Origin: Gammaproteobacteria bacterium
Lineage (GTDB): Bacteria > Pseudomonadota > Gammaproteobacteria > GCA-001735895
Direction: 5' to 3'
DNA length: 34,707 bases
Assembly (NCBI GenBank): GCA_009937625.1
Contig: JAACFA010000004.1
Coordinates: 1-34,707, forward strand
The position numbers and the translations under genes are program-made. The notes beneath the pieces are model-generated. The model ran no database searches and had not been told where the DNA came from. It saw only the letters and a program-made list of their open reading frames with translations. Below, one piece after another: positions 16,065 through 24,606 of this stretch (position 1 is the stretch's first letter; each line of letters begins with the position of its first letter).

Positions 16065-17612
16065 ATGGCAAGACGCTCCAACGCCCGTCAGGCTAAAATC
16101 GCGTTGCGCAAGGCCGCGCTCGCCGAAGACCTGAAACCGGTTCGCGCCGGCGAATCCGGCGGGCAGTACAAGCCGCTTTCCGAATCCGATATAGAGCAAA
16201 TAGATGCCACCGTTTATCGCATCCTCGAGGAAGTCGGCTTTGCCGATGCCAACGAGTACTGTATCGAAACCTGCCTTGCGGTCGGCGCCACCTATGGCGA
16301 GGACAAGCGCCTGCGCTTCCCGCGCTCGGTGGTCGAGGACGCGCTCAACAAGTGCCAGCGCGAACTGACCCTGTACGGACAGGATCCGAAACACGATCTG
16401 CAGTTAAAAGGCAGCCGGGTCCATTTCTCGACCGCCGGCGCCGCGGTCATGATTGCAGACCCCGAAAATAACGAGTACCGCGAATCGGGCGCGCAGGACC
16501 TGTATGACATGGCCCGCATCGCCGACCGGTGCGAGCACATCCACATGTTCCAGCGTACCTGCGTGTTGCGTGACATTACCGATAACAAGGCGATGGATAT
16601 CAACACCGCCTACAACGCGGTGATGGGCACGACCAAGCATATCGGCTCGAGCTGGACCGAGGCGCACCATCTCGAAGAGACGCTAAAGATGCTGCACCTG
16701 GTCGCCGGCGGCGAGGACAAGTGGCGCGAGCGGCCCTTCATGAGCATTTCCTGCTGCCACGTCGTGCCGCCGATGAAGTTTACCGACGAAGCGCTGAGCT
16801 GTATCAAGGTCGCGGTCGAGGGCGGGATGCCGGTATTGCTGCTATCTGCCGGACAATCCGGGGCCACGGCACCGGCCTGCCTCGCGGGTGCGGTCGCCCA
16901 GGCCTGGGCCGAGTGCCTCGGCGGCCTGGTCTACGTCAACGCGATCAAGCCGGGCGCCCCGGCGATTATCGGCACCTGGCCCTTCGTCTCGGACCTGCGT
17001 ACCGGTGCCATGAGCGGCGGCTCGCCCGAGCAGGCAATCCTGTCGTCGGCCTGCGCGCAAATGGGAAATTACTATAACCTGCCCACCGGCACCGCCTGCG
17101 GCATGACCGATTCCAAGTTCCCGGATTTCCAGGGTGGCGCCGAGCGCGCTTATACGCTGTCCTGCGCGGCGACCTCGGGCGCCAATATCATTTACGAATC
17201 GGCTGGCATGTACGCCAGCCTGCTCGGCACCTGCCCCGAATCGCTGTTGATCGACAACGACGTTCTGGGCGCCGCCCTGCGCATCACCCGCGGTATCGAG
17301 ATCAACGAGCAAACCCTGAGCTTCGACGTGCTGAAAGACGTCTGCCTCGGCAACAAGGGGCACTATCTCGGGTCCGGACAAACGCTCGAAGTCATGCAAA
17401 CCGAGTATATCTACCCAGAACTCGGCGACCGCCTGAGCCCCAACGAATGGGCGGAACAGGGTAAACCGGTGCTGCTGGACAAGGCCATCGCACGCAAGCG
17501 GGAAATACTCGCCAGCTATTTCCCGGATCACGTCAGCGACGAGGTCGACAAGCAGATTCGTGCACAGTTCGATATATTTCTGCCGCGTTCTGCCTTCGGC
17601 CGAAGCGATTAA
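16065..17612 (+). CDS. Trimethylamine methyltransferase (MttB) family protein, non-pyrrolysine
   Basis: 515 aa uninterrupted (no in-frame amber). IEQIDATVYRILEEVG, FSTAGAAVMIADPENNEYR, VLLLSAGQSGATAPACLAGAVAQAWAECLGGLVYVN, GGSPEQAILSSACAQMGNYYNLPTGTACGMTDSK are MttB-superfamily-like. Confidence 0.9.
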   Translation: MARRSNARQAKIALRKAALAEDLKPVRAGESGGQYKPLSESDIEQIDATVYRILEEVGFADANEYCIETCLAVGATYGEDKRLRFPRSVVEDALNKCQRELTLYGQDPKHDLQLKGSRVHFSTAGAAVMIADPENNEYRESGAQDLYDMARIADRCEHIHMFQRTCVLRDITDNKAMDINTAYNAVMGTTKHIGSSWTEAHHLEETLKMLHLVAGGEDKWRERPFMSISCCHVVPPMKFTDEALSCIKVAVEGGMPVLLLSAGQSGATAPACLAGAVAQAWAECLGGLVYVNAIKPGAPAIIGTWPFVSDLRTGAMSGGSPEQAILSSACAQMGNYYNLPTGTACGMTDSKFPDFQGGAERAYTLSCAATSGANIIYESAGMYASLLGTCPESLLIDNDVLGAALRITRGIEINEQTLSFDVLKDVCLGNKGHYLGSGQTLEVMQTEYIYPELGDRLSPNEWAEQGKPVLLDKAIARKREILASYFPDHVSDEVDKQIRAQFDIFLPRSAFGRSD

Positions 17613-17643
17613 ACCAAGTTATATTCAGTAACGGGATAAACAG

Positions 17644-20058
17644 ATGAAAAGTCACGCCAGAGTCGTAATTATCGGGGGCGGCTCACTCGGGGTAAACCTG
17701 CTCTACCACCTGACCAAAGAAGGCTGGAGCGACGTGGTGCTGGTCGAAAAAGGCGAACTGACCAGCGGCTCCACCTGGCACGCCGCCGGCCTGTGTTCGA
17801 ACTTCATCGGTAACCACACCGTCGCGCAAATCCACAACTACACGATCAAGCTCTACAACGAAATCCTGCCGCAGGAAACCGGCGAGAAATCGGTATTTCA
17901 CCAGACAGGAAGTATCCGCCAGGGTTTCACCCGGGTCGAAGAGGAATGGTTCAAGAACCTCGAAAGCCGCTCGAAAAATGTCGGCTTCGAGTTCAATATC
18001 ATCTCCAAAGAAGAAGCACAGAAGCTGAACCCGTTGATGAATTTCGACAAGGCGCGCGTGATCGCGAGCACGCCCAACGATGGCCACGTCGATCCGACCT
18101 CGGTGGTGATGCCACTGTCGAAGCTGGCGCGCGACAACGGCGCCGAAATTTACCGCAATACGCGCGTCACCGATATCAGCGAACAGCGCAACGGCGAATG
18201 GGAAGTCGTCACCGCCAAGGGCACGATCGTGGCCGAACACGTGGTCAACGCCGCCGGCTGTTTCGCGCGCGAGGTCGGCGCCATGGTCGGCGTCAACGTG
18301 CCGCTGATCAATCTCGAACACCAATACCTGGTGACCGAGAAGCATTCCGATATCGAGGCGCTGGACTTCGAACTGCCGGTCTGCCGTGACTCTTACAGTT
18401 CGGCCTATATCCGCCAGGAAGGCCTGGGCTTCCTGGTCGGGCCCTACGAAATGTGGGGTTCGCGTCCGTGGGCGCTGGACGGCATGGACTGGGCCTTCGA
18501 TCGCGAACTGTTCGAGCCTAACCTCGAAGTCCTGATGCCATTCCTGGAGCGTTGTTTCGAATTGACGCCGAAATTCGAGGAAGTCGGCGTCAAATCGGTC
18601 GTCAACGGCCCTATAACGCATACCCCCGACGATAACATCCTCGCCGGCCCGGTCGCCGGCCTGCGCAACTTCTGGAACCTGTGCGGTGCCAGCATCGGTA
18701 TCGCCCAGGGCGGCATCGGCAAGTACATGGCGCAGTGGATGAAATACGGCCAGACCGAGATCAACATGGCGCCGCTGGATACGCGCCGCTTCGGCGACTG
18801 GGCCGACAAGAAATACTGCACCATCCGGGCAATCGAATCGTACGAGGCGATGTACGCAGTCGGCGCGCCCAACGACAACCGCCCGCACGGTCGCCCGATG
18901 CGCAGCAGCCCGCTTTTTACCCGCCTGCTGCAGCACGGCGCGGTGCACGGCGCGGCGCAGGGCTACGAGAAGCCGCTCTGGTACCAGACCGACGCGGTGC
19001 GCAGCGAATCCCTGAGCTGGTCGCATAGCGAGGCGCACGCGGTGGTGGCCGAGGAATGCAGGGCGGTACAGGAATCTGCCGGTGTGATCGACATTTCCGG
19101 CGCCGCAAAGTATGAAGTCAGCGGGCCCGACGCGGCGGCCTTTCTCGACCGGCTATCGTGCAACAAGTTACCGCGGACCGGTCGTATCGGCCTGTCACTG
19201 TTCCATGCGCCGAATGGCGGCATCATGTGCGAGATGTCGATCACGCGGCTCGACGAAAACCGCTTCTACCTGGTGTCCGCGATCGGCTCCGAGCACAAGG
19301 ACCTGCACTGGATGCAGGCCAACGCCGATGACTTCGACGTCGACATCCTCAACCTCACCGAAGACGTTTCCTCGATGCTGATCACCGGCCCTAGATCGCG
19401 TGAAATCCTGCAGCAAATGACCGAGGAAGACCTGTCGAACGAAGCCTTTCCGTGGCTGTGCGCGCGCGAGGTTCAGATCGATAGCGCCATGGTACGCGTG
19501 CTCAGGGTTTCATATGCCGGTGAACTGGGATACGAACTGCATATGCCGTCTTACCAGCTGCTGTCGATCTACGACTCGATGTGGCGCCGGGGTGAACCTT
19601 TGGGGCTGCGCGACTTCGGCGGCTACGCCTTCAACTCGATGCGCATGGAGAAGATGTATCGCGCTTACGGCAACGAGTTTACCGAGGAAATCAGCGGCTT
19701 CGAAGCCGGCATGGGCCGTTTCATCGACACCAGCCGCGATTTCATCGGCTGTGAAAACCTGAAACAGCGCCAGCAGGCCGGTTACGCCATCGAACTCGCT
19801 TACCTGGTGTTCGACGACGATGTTGCCTGCGAGTGTTACGGCAACGAGGGCGTATATCACAACGGCGAGCTCATCGGGCTGACCACCGGCGGCGCCTACG
19901 GCCACAGGATCGGCAAGAGCACCGCCTTCGCCTACCTGAAACCCGCCATTATCGACGCCGGGCTCGAAGTGACGATCGATACCTCGGTCGGCAGCCGCAG
20001 GGCGCATATCGAAATGGACGCGGCCTACGATCCGGGCAACGAATTGCTGCGCAGCTAG
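17644..20058 (+). CDS. Dimethylglycine/sarcosine dehydrogenase-like FAD oxidoreductase with C-terminal GcvT domain
   Basis: VVIIGGGSLGVNLLYHLTKEGWSDVVLVEKGELTSGSTWHAAGL (Rossmann plus the WH motif of covalent-FAD DMGDH/SARDH); C-terminal GcvT (SGPDAAAFLDRLSCNKLP, SYAGELGYELHMP). Confidence 0.92.
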   Translation: MKSHARVVIIGGGSLGVNLLYHLTKEGWSDVVLVEKGELTSGSTWHAAGLCSNFIGNHTVAQIHNYTIKLYNEILPQETGEKSVFHQTGSIRQGFTRVEEEWFKNLESRSKNVGFEFNIISKEEAQKLNPLMNFDKARVIASTPNDGHVDPTSVVMPLSKLARDNGAEIYRNTRVTDISEQRNGEWEVVTAKGTIVAEHVVNAAGCFAREVGAMVGVNVPLINLEHQYLVTEKHSDIEALDFELPVCRDSYSSAYIRQEGLGFLVGPYEMWGSRPWALDGMDWAFDRELFEPNLEVLMPFLERCFELTPKFEEVGVKSVVNGPITHTPDDNILAGPVAGLRNFWNLCGASIGIAQGGIGKYMAQWMKYGQTEINMAPLDTRRFGDWADKKYCTIRAIESYEAMYAVGAPNDNRPHGRPMRSSPLFTRLLQHGAVHGAAQGYEKPLWYQTDAVRSESLSWSHSEAHAVVAEECRAVQESAGVIDISGAAKYEVSGPDAAAFLDRLSCNKLPRTGRIGLSLFHAPNGGIMCEMSITRLDENRFYLVSAIGSEHKDLHWMQANADDFDVDILNLTEDVSSMLITGPRSREILQQMTEEDLSNEAFPWLCAREVQIDSAMVRVLRVSYAGELGYELHMPSYQLLSIYDSMWRRGEPLGLRDFGGYAFNSMRMEKMYRAYGNEFTEEISGFEAGMGRFIDTSRDFIGCENLKQRQQAGYAIELAYLVFDDDVACECYGNEGVYHNGELIGLTTGGAYGHRIGKSTAFAYLKPAIIDAGLEVTIDTSVGSRRAHIEMDAAYDPGNELLRS

Positions 20059-20115
20059 GGCTTGCGCTACACTGCCCGATCATGGTTCGCAACCCGCCAA
20101 CAACCGGAGACTACG

Positions 20116-20703
20116 ATGCAACAAGTTGATTTCATCCGCATGGAAGATGGCACCCGCGAAGAGTACGAGTTTCTCGATCGCATGGAAGACGAGTACAAGG
20201 CCGGTTTGCCCGAGCGCATCATGCAGAGCATGCGCAAACTCGAACACAGCATCTCCGGTTACCGCATCAATCGCCTGCAGCACTGCCTGCAGGGTGCGAC
20301 CCGCGCCTACCGCGCCGGCGAATCGGACGAAATGATCGTTGCGGTGTTGCTGCACGATATCGGCGACGACCTGGCGCCATACTCGCACAGCGAAATGGCT
20401 GCCGCTATCCTGCGTCCCTTCGTTTCCGAGAAACTCTACTGGATCGTCAAGCATCACGGCGTGTTCCAGATGTATTACTACGCCCACCACTGTGGCGGCG
20501 ACCGCAATAGTCGTGAAATGTTCAAGGATAGCCCCTGGTACCAGGACGCGATCGATTTTTGCCACAACTACGATCAGAACTGCTTCGACCCGGACTACGA
20601 TTCGGAACCGCTGGAATTCTTCGAACCGATTCTGCGCCGGGTGCTGTCAAAGCCCCGGGGAGAAGATCCCGAGCAGGTAGCGCGCTACGGCAAAGCCGGT
20701 TAA
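20116..20703 (+). CDS. HD-domain protein, candidate HD-type mixed-valent diiron oxygenase (PhnZ/TmpB/MIOX-like)
   Basis: LQHCLQGATRAY-(15)-LLHDIGDDLAPYSHSEMAAAILRPF-(8)-VKHHGVFQMYYYAHH ... FCHNYDQNCFD; H56-x23-H80-D81 spacing and later His/Asp pattern resemble PhnZ. Confidence 0.75.
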   Translation: MQQVDFIRMEDGTREEYEFLDRMEDEYKAGLPERIMQSMRKLEHSISGYRINRLQHCLQGATRAYRAGESDEMIVAVLLHDIGDDLAPYSHSEMAAAILRPFVSEKLYWIVKHHGVFQMYYYAHHCGGDRNSREMFKDSPWYQDAIDFCHNYDQNCFDPDYDSEPLEFFEPILRRVLSKPRGEDPEQVARYGKAG

Positions 20704-20728
20704 CTCCCGGGCTGGAGCATCTTGCCGA

Positions 20729-23242
20729 TCAGGTCCTGATCGGCTTCGGCTTTTCGATATAGAAACCCTGGGCATAATCGAGGCCGATTTCGCGTAAGGC
20801 GCGCAGGGTAGCCTCGTTTTCGACGAACTCGGCGATGGTTTTCTTGCCCATGACGTGCCCGACATCGTTGATCGACTTGACCAGCTCGAAATTGATTCGG
20901 TCTTCGACCATATCGCGCACGAAGAAACCATCGATCTTCAGGTAATCGACGGGGAGCGTCTTCAGGTAAGCGAACGACGACAGGCCGCTGCCGAAATCGT
21001 CCAGCGCGAAAACGCAGCCGCGATCACGCAGTTGATTGATAAAATGATTCGCCTTGCTGAGGTTCTGGATCGCGGCGGTTTCGGTAATTTCGAGACAGAT
21101 TCGGTTCGGGTAGACCCTCTTTTCATCAATCACGTGAAGCATGAAACCTAGAAAGCCCTCGTCGGCGATCGACATGCCAGAAAGGTTGATGGTGCAGCGC
21201 ACTTCAGGGTCCGAGGCCATCCAGTCGAGCGTATTGTTGACGACCCAGGTATCGAGCTGGGTGGCGAGGTTGTAGCGTTCCGAGGTCGACAGAAAATTAG
21301 CGGGCAGCACCGGAAAACCGTCTTCGTCCAGCATGCGCACCAGCACCTCGCAGAAGTGTTCATGGCCGTCCTTTTCCGGGTTCAGCGACAGGATCGGTTG
21401 CTGGTACAGCACGAAGCGGTCCTCGTCGAAAGCGTGGTTGAGTTCGACGATACGCTGCATCTCCTGGTGTCGCTGGGCCACCTCGAAGCTATCTTCGCTG
21501 TAAACGTGGATACGGTTGCGACCCGCATCCTTGGCGGTATAACAGGCGGCATCGGCGGAGCGCATAACCTTGGCGATATTGCCGCTGCTGAAATTGATGG
21601 GAATCACGCCGATACTCGCCCCCAGGCGGAAATTCCGGCCGGCCCACATGAATCGGAAATTGTCGATTGCCTCGCGCACAGTCTCGGCTACCCGGTTCGC
21701 CTGGTTCATGCTGCAACGCTCGAGTAACAGTCCGAATTCGTCGCCACCGAGGCGCGCGATGGTATCACGCTTTCTAACCTTGTCCTCCAACAGCGCGCCT
21801 ATCTGGCGCAGCAGCTCGTCCCCGGCGTCGTGCCCGCAGGTGTCGTTGACCACCTTGAACTGGTCGAGATCGATATAACACAGGGCGTGCTCGCTATCGT
21901 TACTGCGGCAATCCTTGATCACGCGCGACAGGCGCAGCTCGAACTCGCGCCGATTCACCAATCCCGTCAACGGGTCGTGAGATGCCTGGTAATTGAGCTG
22001 TTGCGATAGACGGTAAGACTCGGTTATATCGATTCCGGTGCCGCGATAACCGGTAAAATTGCCGTCACCGTCGAATAGCGGTTTACCGCTAATACGTACC
22101 ACCACTTCGTAATCATCGGGCCGCGCATAGGTGTATTCGAAATTATGGAATGGCTCGCGGTTTTCCAGCCTGGCCGCCAGGCGCTTCCATTTCTCGGATT
22201 TAAAGTTATTGTTTTTGGCGATTTCCTCGCGAGTCTTGCCGATTACATTGTCGATCGCCAGCGAATCAGATCCCGGGTAATTGCCGGACAGGTAGGTGAA
22301 ACGCAGTGCCGCATCCTGCTCCCAGAACCAGTCTGCCCCCATTTCGGCAAAGTCGCGCAACCGTTCCTCGCTTTCCTTGAGCGCCCGTTCGGCCAGGCTT
22401 TGATCGGTAATGTCCCGCGCGTGCACGATGACGCTCGAATCCCGCCTCGGCTCGCAGTGCCGAATTTGCTGACGCGTCACTTCCAGCACTTTGATCGAAC
22501 CATTCTTGTGCTGGTAACGATAAATCCCGGATACCACGCGTTCAGGATGTTCCAGCACCTCGGCCATGGCCTGCTGGATGCGAACCCGGTCTTCCGGGAT
22601 CGCATGCTCGCCGGCCTGCCCCGGTTGCAGCTCGTCGACGCGATATCCCAGCAACTTCTCGACCGCGTTATTCATAAACTCGATCTCACCATCGGCGCTA
22701 ACGATGCAAACGATGTCCGTGACATGCTCGACGACATTGCGAAACCGGTTTTCGCTTTCGAGCAGTTGCTGCCGGGTGGTAACCGCTTGCGATATGTCGC
22801 TGCCGACGCCGCGGTATCCCATGAAAGCGCCGCTATCGGCAAAAAATGGCTTGCCGCGCGTGCGCAATACCCGGACTTCACCATCGGGGCGGCGCAGGGA
22901 CCAAACCATCGAATACTCGTCGCGCTGCAGCAGCGCTTCGCCCAGGCTGCTCCACTTGTCGAGGTCGTCGATGCGTCCCGCAAACGCCTCTTCACGGGTC
23001 TTGCCGATGACGTCGGCAACCGCTATGCCAGTAATTTTCTCGAATCTGCTGGACTGGTAAGTGAAGCGTAGATCGGCATCCATCTCCCAGAACCAGTCAG
23101 CGGCCAGAATCGCAACGTCGCTGAAACGCCCCAGCACCTGCTCGCTATCGAGGCTTCGCTGAGCGCTGGTCGCACCGGGGGAAACGTCTTGACTAGATTT
23201 CAGCTGCAGCGCGTCCTGCCTGGTTGCCGATTGGCTTTTCAT
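20729..23242 (-). CDS. PAS-PAS-PAS-GGDEF-EAL protein (diguanylate cyclase/phosphodiesterase)
   Basis: RKRDTIARLGGDEFGLLLER (GGDEF plus RxxD I-site), EVLVRM (EAL variant EVL), NLSGMSI, EITETAAI, FALDDFGSGLSSFAYLK. Confidence 0.93.
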   Translation of the reverse strand: MKSQSATRQDALQLKSSQDVSPGATSAQRSLDSEQVLGRFSDVAILAADWFWEMDADLRFTYQSSRFEKITGIAVADVIGKTREEAFAGRIDDLDKWSSLGEALLQRDEYSMVWSLRRPDGEVRVLRTRGKPFFADSGAFMGYRGVGSDISQAVTTRQQLLESENRFRNVVEHVTDIVCIVSADGEIEFMNNAVEKLLGYRVDELQPGQAGEHAIPEDRVRIQQAMAEVLEHPERVVSGIYRYQHKNGSIKVLEVTRQQIRHCEPRRDSSVIVHARDITDQSLAERALKESEERLRDFAEMGADWFWEQDAALRFTYLSGNYPGSDSLAIDNVIGKTREEIAKNNNFKSEKWKRLAARLENREPFHNFEYTYARPDDYEVVVRISGKPLFDGDGNFTGYRGTGIDITESYRLSQQLNYQASHDPLTGLVNRREFELRLSRVIKDCRSNDSEHALCYIDLDQFKVVNDTCGHDAGDELLRQIGALLEDKVRKRDTIARLGGDEFGLLLERCSMNQANRVAETVREAIDNFRFMWAGRNFRLGASIGVIPINFSSGNIAKVMRSADAACYTAKDAGRNRIHVYSEDSFEVAQRHQEMQRIVELNHAFDEDRFVLYQQPILSLNPEKDGHEHFCEVLVRMLDEDGFPVLPANFLSTSERYNLATQLDTWVVNNTLDWMASDPEVRCTINLSGMSIADEGFLGFMLHVIDEKRVYPNRICLEITETAAIQNLSKANHFINQLRDRGCVFALDDFGSGLSSFAYLKTLPVDYLKIDGFFVRDMVEDRINFELVKSINDVGHVMGKKTIAEFVENEATLRALREIGLDYAQGFYIEKPKPIRT

Positions 23243-23421
23243 ATTTGTTTTTGGTTACTGTCGTTTATTATGTGGTTTTGATCCTGATTCCAAGTCTAGG
23301 TTTTCCGGGAGATAAGTCCAGCCGGATCTTATGCTAAATCAAGCTGCACTAGCAGATTATTTTACGTTTCGCTCCCGCGTTTAAATCGGTAGACTGCGGG
23401 TTTTCAGGCCTTTCTGACAGT

Positions 23422-24606
23422 ATGACAACACTCTCCGCCCAATTGAGCCATATCAGCAATCCCATGGTTAGCCGGCATTCGCCCTACCCCGACGAACTGA
23501 TCGAAATTGCCAGCCTAGAACAGGCCGCCACGGCCCGTAACGAGATTTCACGCTGGCCGGACTACCACGCGACCCCGCTTTATCGGCTCGACAGTATCGC
23601 CCGGCAAATTGGCGTCAGGGGAATCTTATACAAGGACGAGTCGCAACGGTTTCATTTGAAGAGCTTCAAGGCGCTCGGCGGTGCCTTCGCCGTTGCGCGC
23701 CAGCTGCAGCAGCGAATTCGGCAGGAAACGGGTAACTCGGCCTCGATCGAGGATTTGCTGCAGCGTCGTTACCCGGCAATCGTCGAAAATATCGTTATCA
23801 GTTGCGCCACCGACGGCAATCACGGGCGCTCGGTCGCCTGGGGTTGCCAGCTGTTCGGCTGCGGCTGCATCATTTATATCCACCGCGACGTGTCGGAGGG
23901 CCGCAAGCAGGCGATGGAGGCGTTCGGCGCCGAGGTGATTCGCATCGATGGTAACTACGACGCCTCGGTCAAGCAGGCCGACGCCGATGCGCAAGCCCAC
24001 GGGCGTATCATCGTCTCCGATACCAGCTACCCCGGGTACATGGATATTCCTCGCGATGTCGCGATTGGCTACACCGTGATGCTGGCCGAGGCGGTCGAAC
24101 AGATGCAGGGCGAGATCCCGACGCATGTTTTCATCCAGGCGGGCGTCGGCGGGCTGGCCGCCGCGGTTTGCGCCTACTTCTGGGAACTCTGGGGCGAGCG
24201 CCGGCCGCGCTTTGTCGTGGTCGAGCCGGAGCAGGCAAATTGCCTGCAGCAGTCAGCCGTATCGGGCAAGCCGGTGGCCGTCGAGGGCGATCTCGAAACC
24301 CTGATGGCCGGTCTTTCCTGCGGCGAGGTTTCGCTGCTGGCGTGGCAAGTTCTGCAAACGGGTGCCGACGACTTCATGACGCTGAGCGAAGACGCGGTCG
24401 CACCCTGCATGCGCCTGCTCGCCGCCAACGATCCGGCTATCGAGGCCGGTGAATCGGCGGTTGCCGGCCTGGGGGCCGCGATCGCTGCCCGCGAGGACCG
24501 GAAAATGGCGGCCACGCTGGGACTGGACGAGTCCAGCCTGGTCTTCGTGATCGGCACCGAGGGTGCAACCGATCCGGAACTGTATCAACAGCTGGTGGCG
24601 AGCTGA
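23422..24606 (+). CDS. dpaL: Diaminopropionate ammonia-lyase
   Basis: YHATPLYRLDSIARQIGVRGILYKDESQRFHLKSFKALGGAFAV, ATDGNHGRSVAWGCQLFGCGCIIYIH, IFVIGTEG-like C-terminus. Confidence 0.9.
   Translation: MTTLSAQLSHISNPMVSRHSPYPDELIEIASLEQAATARNEISRWPDYHATPLYRLDSIARQIGVRGILYKDESQRFHLKSFKALGGAFAVARQLQQRIRQETGNSASIEDLLQRRYPAIVENIVISCATDGNHGRSVAWGCQLFGCGCIIYIHRDVSEGRKQAMEAFGAEVIRIDGNYDASVKQADADAQAHGRIIVSDTSYPGYMDIPRDVAIGYTVMLAEAVEQMQGEIPTHVFIQAGVGGLAAAVCAYFWELWGERRPRFVVVEPEQANCLQQSAVSGKPVAVEGDLETLMAGLSCGEVSLLAWQVLQTGADDFMTLSEDAVAPCMRLLAANDPAIEAGESAVAGLGAAIAAREDRKMAATLGLDESSLVFVIGTEGATDPELYQQLVAS

Noticed and set aside
16065-17612. Pyrrolysine-containing TMA methyltransferase
   Set aside because: No in-frame UAG and no Pyl genes visible; ORF ends with a normal TAA.
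17683-19038. Long antisense ORF of 451 aa (minus strand)
   Set aside because: Mirror ORF of the DMGDH-like gene in GC-rich DNA; composition and lack of family motifs argue against coding.
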